Source: Thioclava arctica
GTDB taxonomy: Bacteria > Pseudomonadota > Alphaproteobacteria > Rhodobacterales > Rhodobacteraceae
Direction of reading: 5' to 3'
Length of the DNA: 64,000 nt
NCBI RefSeq assembly: GCF_040892615.1
Contig: NZ_JBFRYC010000002.1
Span: 372,001-436,000 of the forward strand
The notes beneath the pieces are model-generated. The model was not told the DNA's origin. It searched no databases and saw nothing but the letters and a program-made list of their open reading frames with translations. A program made the position numbers and the translations under genes. Of this stretch, positions 1 through 8,254 are shown piece by piece; within the stretch, counting starts at the first letter, position 1, and each line of letters starts with the position of its first letter.

Positions 1-26
1 TCTGCGGTTTGTGTCGTCACGCCCAT
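1..26 (-). CDS. Possible N-terminus of TRAP transporter permease (partial)
   Basis: Only eight codons are inside the window (Met-Gly-Val-Thr-Thr-Gln-Thr-Ala), so the product cannot be read. A GGGAGGG ribosome site lies 4 bases upstream of this ATG. The position, directly downstream of the TAXI substrate-binding gene on the same strand, is where the fused membrane subunit of a TAXI-TRAP transporter usually sits. A second ATG at 30-28 in another frame is an alternative start. The identity is inference from context. Confidence 0.3.
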
Positions 27-45
27 GCATCCCTCCCTCATGGAT

Positions 46-77
46 CAGGGGCGACCCGTCTGCGCGCGCCGCCCCTG
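46..77 (-). promoter_or_regulatory. GC-rich hairpin between TRAP binding-protein and permease genes
   Basis: An 8-bp perfect inverted repeat (CAGGGGCG ... CGCCCCTG) with a 16-base loop lies in the 70-base gap after the binding-protein stop. It has no T-run, so it is more likely an mRNA-stabilising or processing stem that lets the binding protein be made in excess than a true terminator. This role is inference. Confidence 0.35.
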
Positions 78-95
78 CTTGTGTTGGCTCTGACT

Positions 96-1046
96 TTACT
101 TGATCAGGCCTTTTTCTTTGTAATATTTCTCGGCACCCGGATGCAGCGGGATCGGCAGCCCTTGGATTGCTGCCTCAAGCGAAATACCGCCCGCAGCCGC
201 ATGCGCCGCCTTGAGCGTATCGAGGTTTTCAAACAACAGCTTGGTCATCTGATAGGCCTCTTCGTCGGACACATCCGATTGCGTGACAAGGATATTGGTG
301 ATCGCCACGGTGGGTACATCCGCGTCCTGACCCGGATAGGTGCCAGCCGGAATGACGCCCGGCTTGTAGGGCGCGCCCAGCTTGTCAGCAATGTCGGCCG
401 GGATCGCCACAAAGGTCACGTCCTGCGTCGTCGACAGATCCTTGAGCGCGGCATTGCCCAGACCCGAGGATTGGAAGGTCGCATCCAACTGGCGGTTCTT
501 CATCAACTCGACCGATTCCGAGAAGGGCAGATATTCCACCTTGCCCAGATCGTCATAGCTCATCCCGGCTGCGTCAAAAATCTTGCGCGCGTTCAGCTCG
601 GTGCCCGATTTTGCGGCCCCGACCGAGATGCTTTTGCCCTTCAGATCGGTGATCGTGGTGGCATTCGCGTCCTTCAAAGCGGCGATCTGGATGAAGTTGG
701 GATAGATCGCTGCGATGGCGCGCAGCTTGCTCAGCGGTGCCTTGAAGCCCGCATCGGCATTGCCTTCCCACGCGTCTTTAACCGAGTCACCCAGCGCAAA
801 GGCCAGCTCACCCCGTCCCTGTTGCAGCAGGTTCAGGTTCTCAACCGAGGCCTTGGTCGATTGCACCTGAACGCGGGTATCAGGCATGGCCTGACCGTAG
901 ATTTCCGACAGCGCCACGCCCAGCGGGTAATACACCCCCGAGGTGCCCCCGGTCAGAATGTTAATGAATGTCTCGGCCTTGGCGACCGGAGCCGACAGCG
1001 CGATAATCCCGGCGACCAGCGCGCCGAGCTTGATGTTGTGAAACAT
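96..1046 (-). CDS. TAXI family TRAP transporter solute-binding protein
   Basis: Periplasmic solute-binding subunit of a TRAP transporter of the TAXI type, which feeds a membrane permease driven by an ion gradient. The 316-residue product starts with a signal peptide of 24 residues ending Ala-Lys-Ala before Glu25. After it comes the family N-terminus (ILTGGTSGVYYPLG), and further on the typical FAxGDS and VGAAKSGTE segments. The start at 1046 is chosen because GGGAGGAGAGG sits immediately upstream; an upstream in-frame ATG would place charged residues ahead of the signal peptide. A probable permease gene follows on the same strand at the window edge. The substrate cannot be told; TAXI proteins often bind glutamate-like or C4 acids. 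Confidence 0.9.
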   Translation of the reverse strand: MFHNIKLGALVAGIIALSAPVAKAETFINILTGGTSGVYYPLGVALSEIYGQAMPDTRVQVQSTKASVENLNLLQQGRGELAFALGDSVKDAWEGNADAGFKAPLSKLRAIAAIYPNFIQIAALKDANATTITDLKGKSISVGAAKSGTELNARKIFDAAGMSYDDLGKVEYLPFSESVELMKNRQLDATFQSSGLGNAALKDLSTTQDVTFVAIPADIADKLGAPYKPGVIPAGTYPGQDADVPTVAITNILVTQSDVSDEEAYQMTKLLFENLDTLKAAHAAAGGISLEAAIQGLPIPLHPGAEKYYKEKGLIK

Positions 1047-1226
1047 CCTCTCCTCCCGTTTTATCATTGCCCGCATTGACTTGCAGGACTGCGCCTAGCC
1101 TTAACATATTCGCGCGCAGATCAAATCAATTCACACAGTTGCGACAAGAAAACGCGTTTGCAGCGATATGATTGCCTAAGCGCTGTGCAGGCATGGCTTG
1201 GCCCATTGCTGCACATTTCGCGCGGC

Positions 1227-2378
1227 TCAATCCAGCGTCTGGTGATAGCGGCGCAGCGCGACAAACACGATCACCGCCATGATCACAGCGATCCCAAGCA
1301 TATTGCCTGAGATATCGCCAACCCCTGCGCCTTTAAGCATGACCTTGCGCACGAGGCGCAGAAAATGGGTCGTAGGGATCGCGCTTCCGATCGCCTGCGC
1401 CCATGAGGGCATCGCGGCGAAGGGAAACATGAACCCCGACAGCAAGATCGAGGGCAGCAAGGTAAAGAACGACAGTTGCATCGCCTGCATCTGGCTGCGC
1501 GCCACCGTCGAGATCAAAAACCCCAGTGCCAGATTGGTCACGATGAACAGGTTGAACCCCAGAAAAAACGCCAGCGCAGAGCCGGTGAACGGCACATTGA
1601 ACAGCGCCCGCGCGGCCAGCAGAAACACCCCCGTCTGCACATAGCCCACCAGCACATAGGGCGCGATCTTGCCCAGCATCACCTCAAACGGGCGCACGGG
1701 GGTGGCGATCAACGTCTCCATCGTGCCGCGCTCGGTTTCGCGCACGATGGCCACGGCGGTGATCATCACCATCGTCATCGAGAGAATGACACCCAACAGC
1801 CCCGGCACAATATTGATCGAGGTTGAGCCTTCGGGATTATAGGCGCGATGCACAACCACCGAAAACGGCGATTTGCCTTGCGCGGCAAAGGCCAGAGGCC
1901 CGCTCAGCGTTTGTGCCATCGCGGTGTCCACGATGCCTGAAATCGCGCTGGCAGCCCCACCCACAGCGGTTGGATCGGAGGCATCGGCCGATAGCAGAAT
2001 TTGCGGTGATAACCCGCGCATCACGTCGCGCTCAAAATCGGGCGGAATCACCACGACGAAATTCGCGCTGCCATCGCGCAGCGCCGCCTCGCCCTGCGCA
2101 GGGCTGGTCACCACGCCTTCGAAATCGAAATAGCTTGAGGTCTTCATGCCCATCAGCACCGCGCGGCTCACCGGGCCCTCATCGGCCATCTCAACCAGCG
2201 TCGGCAAATGGCGCGGATCGGAATTGATCGCGTAGCCAAAAATCATCAGCTGCATGATCGGCACCCCGATCATCATCACAAAGGTGATCCGGTCGCGCCG
2301 CATCTGGATGAATTCCTTGGACAGCACCGCAAGAAACCGTCGCCAAGAGAAGCGAAAGAAGGGGAATCTTGCGCTCAT
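1227..2378 (-). CDS. ABC-2 type transporter permease
   Basis: Inner-membrane permease of an ABC exporter (383 residues). There is one membrane segment near residues 33-51, a large extracytoplasmic domain to about 190, then five hydrophobic segments. The family signature RETERGTMETLIATP follows the second membrane segment, as in YbhS/YbhR/YhhJ-type permeases. It is the last gene of a four-gene operon (TetR regulator, HlyD, ATPase, permease), and its start overlaps the ATPase stop by 4 bases. Only one permease gene is present, so the transporter is probably a homodimer. Likely role is drug or hydrophobic compound export; the substrate is unknown. Confidence 0.9.
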   Translation of the reverse strand: MSARFPFFRFSWRRFLAVLSKEFIQMRRDRITFVMMIGVPIMQLMIFGYAINSDPRHLPTLVEMADEGPVSRAVLMGMKTSSYFDFEGVVTSPAQGEAALRDGSANFVVVIPPDFERDVMRGLSPQILLSADASDPTAVGGAASAISGIVDTAMAQTLSGPLAFAAQGKSPFSVVVHRAYNPEGSTSINIVPGLLGVILSMTMVMITAVAIVRETERGTMETLIATPVRPFEVMLGKIAPYVLVGYVQTGVFLLAARALFNVPFTGSALAFFLGFNLFIVTNLALGFLISTVARSQMQAMQLSFFTLLPSILLSGFMFPFAAMPSWAQAIGSAIPTTHFLRLVRKVMLKGAGVGDISGNMLGIAVIMAVIVFVALRRYHQTLD

Positions 2379-3313
2379 TTCAGATCCCCGCGAAAGTTGT
2401 CCGCAGCTCCGGTCATTAAATAGATAAAAGCTTCTTCCAGCTCTGCGGGCTTCTGCTCCCAGTTATGAGTGCCCTTGGCGCGGTAGCGATCCGCCAGCGC
2501 GCTAAGCGCCGCCTCATCGGTGCCCGACACATGCAACACCGCGCCGAACCGTGCGACCTGCACCACGGCAGGTTCGGATTTCAACGCCACCTCAAGGGAC
2601 GTTATATCGGGTCCGGTGACGCGGTACGTATGCAGCCCGATCATTTTCGGGATGTCCTGCGCCACGCCCGAAATCAGCTTTTTGCCATAGGCGATATAGG
2701 CGATGAAATCGCATTGCACCGCCTCGTCCATGTAATGGGTCGAGACCAGCACCGTCACGCCTTGCGCCGAGAGTTTGCGGATCTCATCCCAGAAATCGCG
2801 CCGCGCCTTGGGATCGACGCCCGCAGTCGGCTCATCCAGCAACAACAACGCGGGGTCGTGGATCATGCAGGCCGCCAGCGCGAGGCGCTGCTTCCACCCA
2901 CCCGACAAGTTGCCCGCAAGTTGCCCGGCGCGATCGGCCAGCCCCAGATCCTCAAGCGCCGCCTGAACCCGTTTCTTGCGCCCCTTCACGCCAAACATCT
3001 GCGCGATGAAATCAAGGTTTTCGCGGATCGTCAGATCCTCATAAAGCGAGAATTTCTGCGTCATATAGCCGACATTGGCCTTGATCCGGTCCTGCTCGCG
3101 CAGGATGTCAAAGCCCAGACAGGTGCCCGTGCCCTCATCGGGCGTGAGCAACCCGCACATCATGCGAATGGTGGTCGTCTTGCCCGAGCCGTTGGGCCCC
3201 AAGAAACCGTAAATCGCGCCTTTGGGCACATCCATATCAAAGTGATCGACCACTGTGCGCCCAGAAAACCGCTTGGTCAGGCCAGACACGGAAATGGCGG
3301 GCGCGTCACTCAT
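2375..3313 (-). CDS. ABC transporter ATP-binding protein
   Basis: Cytoplasmic ATPase (312 residues) that powers the adjacent permease. Visible motifs are Walker A GPNGSGKTT at 39-47, the signature LSGGWKQR near 136, Walker B LLLLDEPTAGVDP near 156, and the switch histidine in VSTHYMDEA. It has a single nucleotide-binding domain, whereas the related E. coli YbhF carries two. Its start overlaps the HlyD gene by 4 bases and its stop overlaps the permease by 4, so the three are translationally coupled. Confidence 0.93.
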   Translation of the reverse strand: MSDAPAISVSGLTKRFSGRTVVDHFDMDVPKGAIYGFLGPNGSGKTTTIRMMCGLLTPDEGTGTCLGFDILREQDRIKANVGYMTQKFSLYEDLTIRENLDFIAQMFGVKGRKKRVQAALEDLGLADRAGQLAGNLSGGWKQRLALAACMIHDPALLLLDEPTAGVDPKARRDFWDEIRKLSAQGVTVLVSTHYMDEAVQCDFIAYIAYGKKLISGVAQDIPKMIGLHTYRVTGPDITSLEVALKSEPAVVQVARFGAVLHVSGTDEAALSALADRYRAKGTHNWEQKPAELEEAFIYLMTGAADNFRGDLK

Positions 3314-4260
3314 GGTTTTGCGCTCAGCGTGAGGGGTTGGCCGGGCAGCAGCCCTTGGGCGTTGTTCACCCGCGCCTCAACGCGAAACACCAAGCGCGCA
3401 CGCTCCTCGCGGCTATAGATGATCGGCGGGGTGTATTGTGGGCTTGAGGCCATGCGCGTGACCTTGGCTGTGATGCCGCTGGCACATCCGGTGCAGCTGA
3501 CGTTGAATACCTCGCCCAGCTTGATCTGCGCGCGATCCGGTTCGGGCACGAAAAACAGCGCCTTGAGCGCATTGGGCGGCAAGATCGCCACCACTGGCGC
3601 GCCTGCGCCTGCCACCTCGCCCAGATCGTAATAGACCTTGTCCACCAGTCCACCAACGGGCGCGTCAACCGTGCGATCACTCAGCGCCGATTGCGCCCCC
3701 GCCTCTTGCGCAAGTGCGGCGGTGTGGCTGGCCTCGGCGGCGATACGCTGGGCATTGCGCGCAGGCAGCTCGGCCACCTTGAGCTGTGCGGCAAGCTGGG
3801 CGACATGCGCCGTCGCGCTGTCATAGCTGGCCTGATCGACATCGACCTTGGCCTGTGAGACCGCCCCGCTTGCGCGCAGCTGTTGGGTGCGCGCAAGGGT
3901 CGAGGCTGCCAGCGTCTGATCGGCGCGCGCTTGATCCAGCGTGGCGCGGATCACGTCAATCTCGGGCAACCGACTGCCCGTCGAGAGATTTTCCAGATTG
4001 GCCTGCGCCACAGCCGCATTCGCCTTGGCCGCGTTGAGCGCTGCCACTTGTTGGGAATTCTCAAGGCGAAACAGCAGATCCCCTTTGTGCACCTGCATGC
4101 CCTCAACCGCGTCGAGCTGCGCAATCCGGCCAGCGGCAGCGGGCGCTGCATAGACGTAATCGCCCTCGGCATACCCGTTGTAGCTTGGCACTCCATCGCC
4201 GCCAAAGCCCGGAAAAATCGCCGCCGCAAAGGTCGCAATCCAATCGACAAAAGCGCTCAT
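3310..4260 (-). CDS. HlyD family periplasmic adaptor of ABC exporter
   Basis: Membrane-fusion (adaptor) protein of 316 residues linking the ABC exporter to the outer membrane. An N-terminal hydrophobic anchor is followed by the first half of the lipoyl domain (GRIAQLDAVEGMQVHKGD), a long Ala/Gln-rich coiled-coil hairpin (roughly 70-200), the second lipoyl half (TVDAPVGGLVDKVYYDLGE) and a beta-barrel domain. It resembles YbhG/YhiI. It overlaps both the regulator upstream and the ATPase downstream by 4 bases. Confidence 0.9.
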   Translation of the reverse strand: MSAFVDWIATFAAAIFPGFGGDGVPSYNGYAEGDYVYAAPAAAGRIAQLDAVEGMQVHKGDLLFRLENSQQVAALNAAKANAAVAQANLENLSTGSRLPEIDVIRATLDQARADQTLAASTLARTQQLRASGAVSQAKVDVDQASYDSATAHVAQLAAQLKVAELPARNAQRIAAEASHTAALAQEAGAQSALSDRTVDAPVGGLVDKVYYDLGEVAGAGAPVVAILPPNALKALFFVPEPDRAQIKLGEVFNVSCTGCASGITAKVTRMASSPQYTPPIIYSREERARLVFRVEARVNNAQGLLPGQPLTLSAKP

Positions 4261-4907
4261 GGCGTTTCTCCCACAGGGGGTTCGAGCCCCGCAAAAATAA
4301 GGGTCAGATGGTTTTCAACCAACCGATCCATCTGCAACCCGCCCTCGGGGCGAATGGCGAAGACCTCGGACAGCAAGAGATGCGCAATCATCGGGCCAAT
4401 CACGCTGCGCGCGGTCAGCTCCGGGTCGATTGCGCGGATATGCCCGCCCGCCACGCCCTGCGCCAAAAGCGAGATCATCGCAGGCAGCGCACGTTCCAGA
4501 ACCGATTTGCGATAAAGTGCTGCGATATTGGGCGCGACGGGCGCTTCTTGCAGGACGATCATCACCACGGCGCGGGTTTTGGGCACCGCAAGCGCCTGCG
4601 CCATCGCGCGCAGGAATTGCGCCAGCACGGGGCGCGGGTCGCCGCGAAAATCGGCCATCGTCTCGAAAGCCGCCTCTGCGACTGGCTCAACCGTGCGCCG
4701 CACCAATCCTTCAAGGATCGCCTCTTTCGAGGCGAAATACAGATAGACCGTGCCCTTGGAGAACCCCGCCCGCTTGGCCACCTGATCGACGGTGGTGCGC
4801 GCATAGCCCTTTTCGGTGAACAGGCTCAGTGCAGCATCCAACACCTCATCCGGGCGCGCCTCGGCACGTCTGCGGAACTTTGGTTCTTTGGGGGTATTTT
4901 GCGTCAT
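4257..4907 (-). CDS. TetR family transcriptional regulator of the export operon
   Basis: Repressor of 216 residues. The N-terminal helix-turn-helix is clear (DEVLDAALSLFTEKGYARTT followed by FSKGTVYLYFASKEAI, roughly residues 18-64). The rest is a helical ligand-binding domain. It is the first gene of the exporter operon, resembling CecR/YbiH with ybhGFSR. The start at 4907 is the first Met before the HTH and lies only 10 bases from a perfect palindromic operator, so the regulator very probably controls itself and the exporter. No ribosome-binding site is visible before this ATG, so translation may be leaderless. Confidence 0.9.
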   Translation of the reverse strand: MTQNTPKEPKFRRRAEARPDEVLDAALSLFTEKGYARTTVDQVAKRAGFSKGTVYLYFASKEAILEGLVRRTVEPVAEAAFETMADFRGDPRPVLAQFLRAMAQALAVPKTRAVVMIVLQEAPVAPNIAALYRKSVLERALPAMISLLAQGVAGGHIRAIDPELTARSVIGPMIAHLLLSEVFAIRPEGGLQMDRLVENHLTLIFAGLEPPVGETP

Positions 4908-4917
4908 GTCAAAATAA

Positions 4918-4937
4918 ATAACTGACTGGTCAGTTAT
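4918..4937. promoter_or_regulatory. TetR-family palindromic operator
   Basis: A perfect 20-bp inverted repeat: half-sites ATAACTGAC and GTCAGTTAT around a 2-base centre (TG). Its inner edge is 10 bases upstream of the regulator start codon. Size, symmetry and the ACTGAC/GTCAGT core are typical of AcrR/CecR-type TetR operators. Binding by the adjacent TetR protein is inferred from position. Confidence 0.85.
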
Positions 4938-5044
4938 CAGCAAGAGGCTTTCGATATCCGCGTCCAATCCGCTTCTTCCCTTGCAGCATTGCGCAAAATT
5001 GAGTAGCCGCGCAGGTTCCGCTTTTCCTGATGAGGCCGCCGCAG

Positions 5045-6289
5045 ATGACCGCCCCAACCCTTGCAATCGACTTTGGGACCTCCAATTCCGCCGCCGCGAT
5101 TCTTGAGAATGGCACCGTGCGCCACCTGCCGATCGAGGCAGAGGCACTGACCTTGCCCACGGCCGTGTTTTTCCCCGCAGACGAGGCCGAGATGCTGATC
5201 GGCACGGCCGCGGCACAGGCGCTGATGGCGGGCGATGAGGGGCGCTATATGCGCGCACTCAAAAGCGTTCTGGGCCTGCCGTTGCTGCATGAAACGCGCC
5301 TGATCGGGGGCAAGCGGCGCACGCTGTCCTCGATCATCACAGCCTTTCTGGGCCAGATCAAAGCGCGCGCCGAGGCGCAGACCGGACAGCCCTTCACCCA
5401 CGCGCTGTCAGGCCGCCCCGTGCATTTCCACTCCAACGATCCCGAGCGCGACGCGCGGGCCGAGACCGACCTGCGCGCCTGTTATCTGGCAGCTGGGTTC
5501 GAGACGGTCGATTTCCTGTTCGAACCCGAGGCCGCAGCCCTTGCCTATCAAAGTCGCGGTGCGGCGGGCGAGATCGGGTTGATCGTTGATATCGGCGGCG
5601 GCACCTCGGATTTCACGGTCTTTCGCAGCCACGGCCCGCGCATCGAAGTGCTGGCAAGCCACGGCATTCGCCTTGGCGGCACCGATTTTGATCAGGCCGT
5701 GTCGATGGCGCATGTGATGGCGCATCTGGGGCATGGCGGCACGCTAAAACGCAGCTTTGGCACCGGGCTGCTTCCCGTTCCAAACGCGATCTATGTTGAC
5801 CTTTCCACCTGGGCCAAAATCCCGTTCCTTTACACCCGCGACACCGAACGCGCGGTCGAGGATATGGTCAAACACGCCAGCGATCCGCGCAAAATGCGCC
5901 GTCTGGAAAAGGTGATTGAGGATCATTTGGGCCACACGCTGGCGTTCGCGGTCGAACGCGGCAAGATCGAGGCCAATGGCGCGACCGCAAGCGAGATCGC
6001 GATGGGCTTTATCGAACCCCGATTGAACGCACCAATCACGCCGGACTCTCTGAACGCGGCGCTGCAGGGGTTTCGTCCCGATCTGCGCGCGGCGATGGCC
6101 GAAACGCTCTCGCTCGCGGGAGTTGACGCGGGCCAGATTGACGCGGTGATCCTTGTGGGTGGCTCCAGCCTGATGGGGATGATTTCGCAAGAGGCGCAGG
6201 CGCTGTTCCCGCTCGCCACACAGGACCGCGCCGATGCCTTTACCGCCGTGGTCGATGGGCTGGCACGCGCGACCGCCCTGCGCGGATAG
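5045..6289 (+). CDS. Hsp70 family protein (YegD-like)
   Basis: Atypical Hsp70/actin-fold ATPase of 414 residues. It shows the phosphate-1 loop (LAIDFGTSNSAAA, from residue 5), the phosphate-2 loop (DIGGGTSDFTVF near 190) and the adenosine motif (ILVGGSSLMGMI near 370). The C-terminal substrate-binding domain of DnaK is absent, as in E. coli YegD. The start at 5045 is used because the protein begins directly at the nucleotide-binding fold. It is divergent from the TetR/export operon with 137 bases between. The cellular role of this family is not established. Confidence 0.85.
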   Translation: MTAPTLAIDFGTSNSAAAILENGTVRHLPIEAEALTLPTAVFFPADEAEMLIGTAAAQALMAGDEGRYMRALKSVLGLPLLHETRLIGGKRRTLSSIITAFLGQIKARAEAQTGQPFTHALSGRPVHFHSNDPERDARAETDLRACYLAAGFETVDFLFEPEAAALAYQSRGAAGEIGLIVDIGGGTSDFTVFRSHGPRIEVLASHGIRLGGTDFDQAVSMAHVMAHLGHGGTLKRSFGTGLLPVPNAIYVDLSTWAKIPFLYTRDTERAVEDMVKHASDPRKMRRLEKVIEDHLGHTLAFAVERGKIEANGATASEIAMGFIEPRLNAPITPDSLNAALQGFRPDLRAAMAETLSLAGVDAGQIDAVILVGGSSLMGMISQEAQALFPLATQDRADAFTAVVDGLARATALRG

Positions 6290-6340
6290 ATCAGCGCGCG
6301 TCTTTGCGTTATGGCTAGGGCGCAGCCAGCCGGAGGAGAC

Positions 6341-7039
6341 ATGCGCGAGGCCGATCTATACCCGCCGATCAAGACCTATCTTGAAGCTCAAGGCTATGAG
6401 GTGAAAGCGGAAATCGGTGCCTGCGATGTGATGGCGCGGCGTGGCGATGAACCGTCCCTCGTGGTCGAGTTGAAGACGACATTCTCGCTGGCGCTGATCT
6501 TTCAGGGGATTGAACGCCAGACCCATAGCGACCTCGTGTATCTTGCCGTTCCGGTGTCGTCCGAACGTGGCTGGAAGCTGCGCTACAAGGATATTGCGCG
6601 GCTGTGTCGACGGCTGGGGCTGGGGCTGCTGGCGGTGGATGTGAGCCGCGCCAAGGTTGAGGCGCATCTCGATCCCGGCGATCATACTCCGCGCAAAAAC
6701 CGCAAGGCCGCCACGCGGTTGCTGCGCGAGTTTGAACGCCGGGTGGGCGATCCGAATGTCGCGGGCACAACACGCACCAAACGCATGACCGCCTATCGCC
6801 AGGACGCGTTGCGCTGCGCGGCCTATTTGGGCACGCATGGCATATCGAAACCCGCGACGATTGCCCGCGCAACCGGAGTCACGCGGGCTGCAACCCTGAT
6901 GCGCGCCGATCATTACGGATGGTTCGACCACCCCGAGCGCGGGCTTTACGCGCTGTCTCCGAATGGTCAGTCAGCGGTGCTTGAGCATGCCGCAGAATTG
7001 GACATCATTGCAGCCGCAACCCCGCCAGAGACGCCTTAA
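6341..7039 (+). CDS. DUF2161 domain protein (PD-(D/E)XK-like nuclease fold)
   Basis: A 232-residue protein starting after a strong site (CGGAGGAGAC). The N-terminal part carries E(I)GxCDVMARR and LVVELKTTFS motifs, which match the DUF2161/COG5482 family and look like the D...ExK core of restriction-endonuclease-like folds. The C-terminal half has a winged-helix-like segment (GISKPATIARATGVTRAATL) ending near YALS. The function is not known. Its 3' end overlaps the convergent DUF3047 gene by 35 bases. Confidence 0.75.
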   Translation: MREADLYPPIKTYLEAQGYEVKAEIGACDVMARRGDEPSLVVELKTTFSLALIFQGIERQTHSDLVYLAVPVSSERGWKLRYKDIARLCRRLGLGLLAVDVSRAKVEAHLDPGDHTPRKNRKAATRLLREFERRVGDPNVAGTTRTKRMTAYRQDALRCAAYLGTHGISKPATIARATGVTRAATLMRADHYGWFDHPERGLYALSPNGQSAVLEHAAELDIIAAATPPETP

Positions 7040-7637
7040 GCGTGCTGTCCGTGTCATCGCTATCGGCCGAAACAGCCAGACCAACGAGCGTCGTTTTCGC
7101 CCCCCCAAATGCCTTGGTATAATCCGTCGCCAGATCGACGTTTTCGCGATGATCGCCCGTGCCCGCCTTGCGCATGATCAGCGTCTTGCCGCGCGCGCCC
7201 AAATATGGCGAGGACAACACCGAGCCGCGCGCATGCTCGCCACCCCAGACATACATCAGCACCCGCGCCTCCTTGACGCTCAGCAACTTGCGGATCGAGG
7301 CGTTGCGGTTTTGTGCGGCCACGTTTTCGGGCATGAACACGAAATAGAGCGACAGATCGCGGTCATCCCCACCCTTTTGCGTCAGATCGGTCGCGGGCAC
7401 GCTTTGCGCCACCGACCAGCGCCATGACGCCTTGCGCACATTCCCCTGCGCAGGCGGTAGCGCCGTCCAGATCAGCGACACCGCCCCATCAGAAACCACC
7501 GATACACCATCCGCCGATTGCTGCCAATCATTGCCGGAAAACAGCGAAAAGCGCTGTTCCTTCCAATTCCCGAAAGGCTGCGCCAGTGCCAGCCCCGGCA
7601 CCATGATTGCCAGCGTGAGGGCCAGAATACGTTTCAT
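7005..7637 (-). CDS. DUF3047 domain secreted protein
   Basis: Exported protein of 210 residues. A signal peptide (MKRILALTLAIMVPGLALAQ) precedes a beta-rich domain with the family features SWRWSV, a GGDDRDLSLYFVF segment, an LMYVWG block and a closing LAVSADSDDTDS. These match DUF3047. Start is supported by AAGGAGAT upstream. It probably acts in the periplasm; no function is established. It overlaps the convergent DUF2161 gene tail to tail. Confidence 0.75.
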   Translation of the reverse strand: MKRILALTLAIMVPGLALAQPFGNWKEQRFSLFSGNDWQQSADGVSVVSDGAVSLIWTALPPAQGNVRKASWRWSVAQSVPATDLTQKGGDDRDLSLYFVFMPENVAAQNRNASIRKLLSVKEARVLMYVWGGEHARGSVLSSPYLGARGKTLIMRKAGTGDHRENVDLATDYTKAFGGAKTTLVGLAVSADSDDTDSTLKASLAGLRLQ

Positions 7638-7707
7638 CGCGATCTCCTTGAGTGTCGGAAAAGGTTACGTCATCACGCGACATCGCGATCACTTTCATAC
7701 GGCGCGT

Positions 7708-8139
7708 CTAGCCGACAACCGGTGCCAGAAGCAGACAGCTTTCGCTATTCTGCACCCCGGGAATTTCGCGGATCTCGCGCAGCGCACGGTCAAAACTGGC
7801 CAAGGAATCCGTGCGGATTTCGGCCACCAAATCCCAGTTGCCATTGGTGGCATAAACGGTCGAAACATCAGCGATACGATGCAGCGCGCGGATCACGGTG
7901 CGCGACATGCGCCCTTGCAACTGCACCAACGTAATCGCGCGCACCTGCCCCTCAACATCGATATCGGTCTCAATGGTGAAGCGCCGGATTCGTCCGCTCT
8001 CGATCAGTGATTGCAACCGCACCCGCGCAGTGGTGCGCGAGATCCCGGCCTTATGCGCCAGTTCGGTCACCGAGATCCGCGAATCTTGACGCAAGGCGGC
8101 GATGATTGCGCGGTCGATGGTGCTAGGCAGGTCGCTCAC
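7708..8139 (-). CDS. Lrp/AsnC family transcriptional regulator
   Basis: Amino-acid-responsive regulator of 143 residues. The N-terminal winged helix (DRAIIAALRQDSRISVTELA, then GISRTTARVRLQSL) is followed by the RAM/ligand domain. The start codon is GTG. It is divergent from the arginase-ornithine cyclodeaminase pair with a 115-base intergenic region holding phased repeats, so it is the likely regulator of arginine/ornithine catabolism, in the manner of other AsnC-type regulators beside arginase genes. The ligand is not identifiable from sequence. Confidence 0.9.
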   Translation of the reverse strand: MSDLPSTIDRAIIAALRQDSRISVTELAHKAGISRTTARVRLQSLIESGRIRRFTIETDIDVEGQVRAITLVQLQGRMSRTVIRALHRIADVSTVYATNGNWDLVAEIRTDSLASFDRALREIREIPGVQNSESCLLLAPVVG

Positions 8140-8146
8140 TGATCAC

Positions 8147-8199
8147 TTCGCACAAATGATTGCTCGATTTGATTAATTATACCTTCGTTTCGCGCAAAT
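8147..8199. promoter_or_regulatory. Phased direct repeats, probable Lrp/AsnC binding region
   Basis: TTCGCACAAAT at 8147-8157 and TTCGCGCAAAT at 8189-8199 start exactly 42 bases apart, that is four helical turns. A weaker AT-rich copy (6 of 11 matches) lies midway, 21 bases from each. The repeats occupy the divergent promoter region between the Lrp gene and arginase. Helically phased sites are the usual pattern for Lrp octamers. Binding is inferred. Confidence 0.5.
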
Positions 8200-8254
8200 T
8201 GGCAATCGAAACCGCAAGAGAATTCCCCCATCTTGGCGCTTAACTAGGGAGATC

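Noticed and set aside
9..1079. A 356-codon plus-strand frame at the window start
   Set aside because: Antisense to the TAXI binding protein, which has a signal peptide and conserved blocks.
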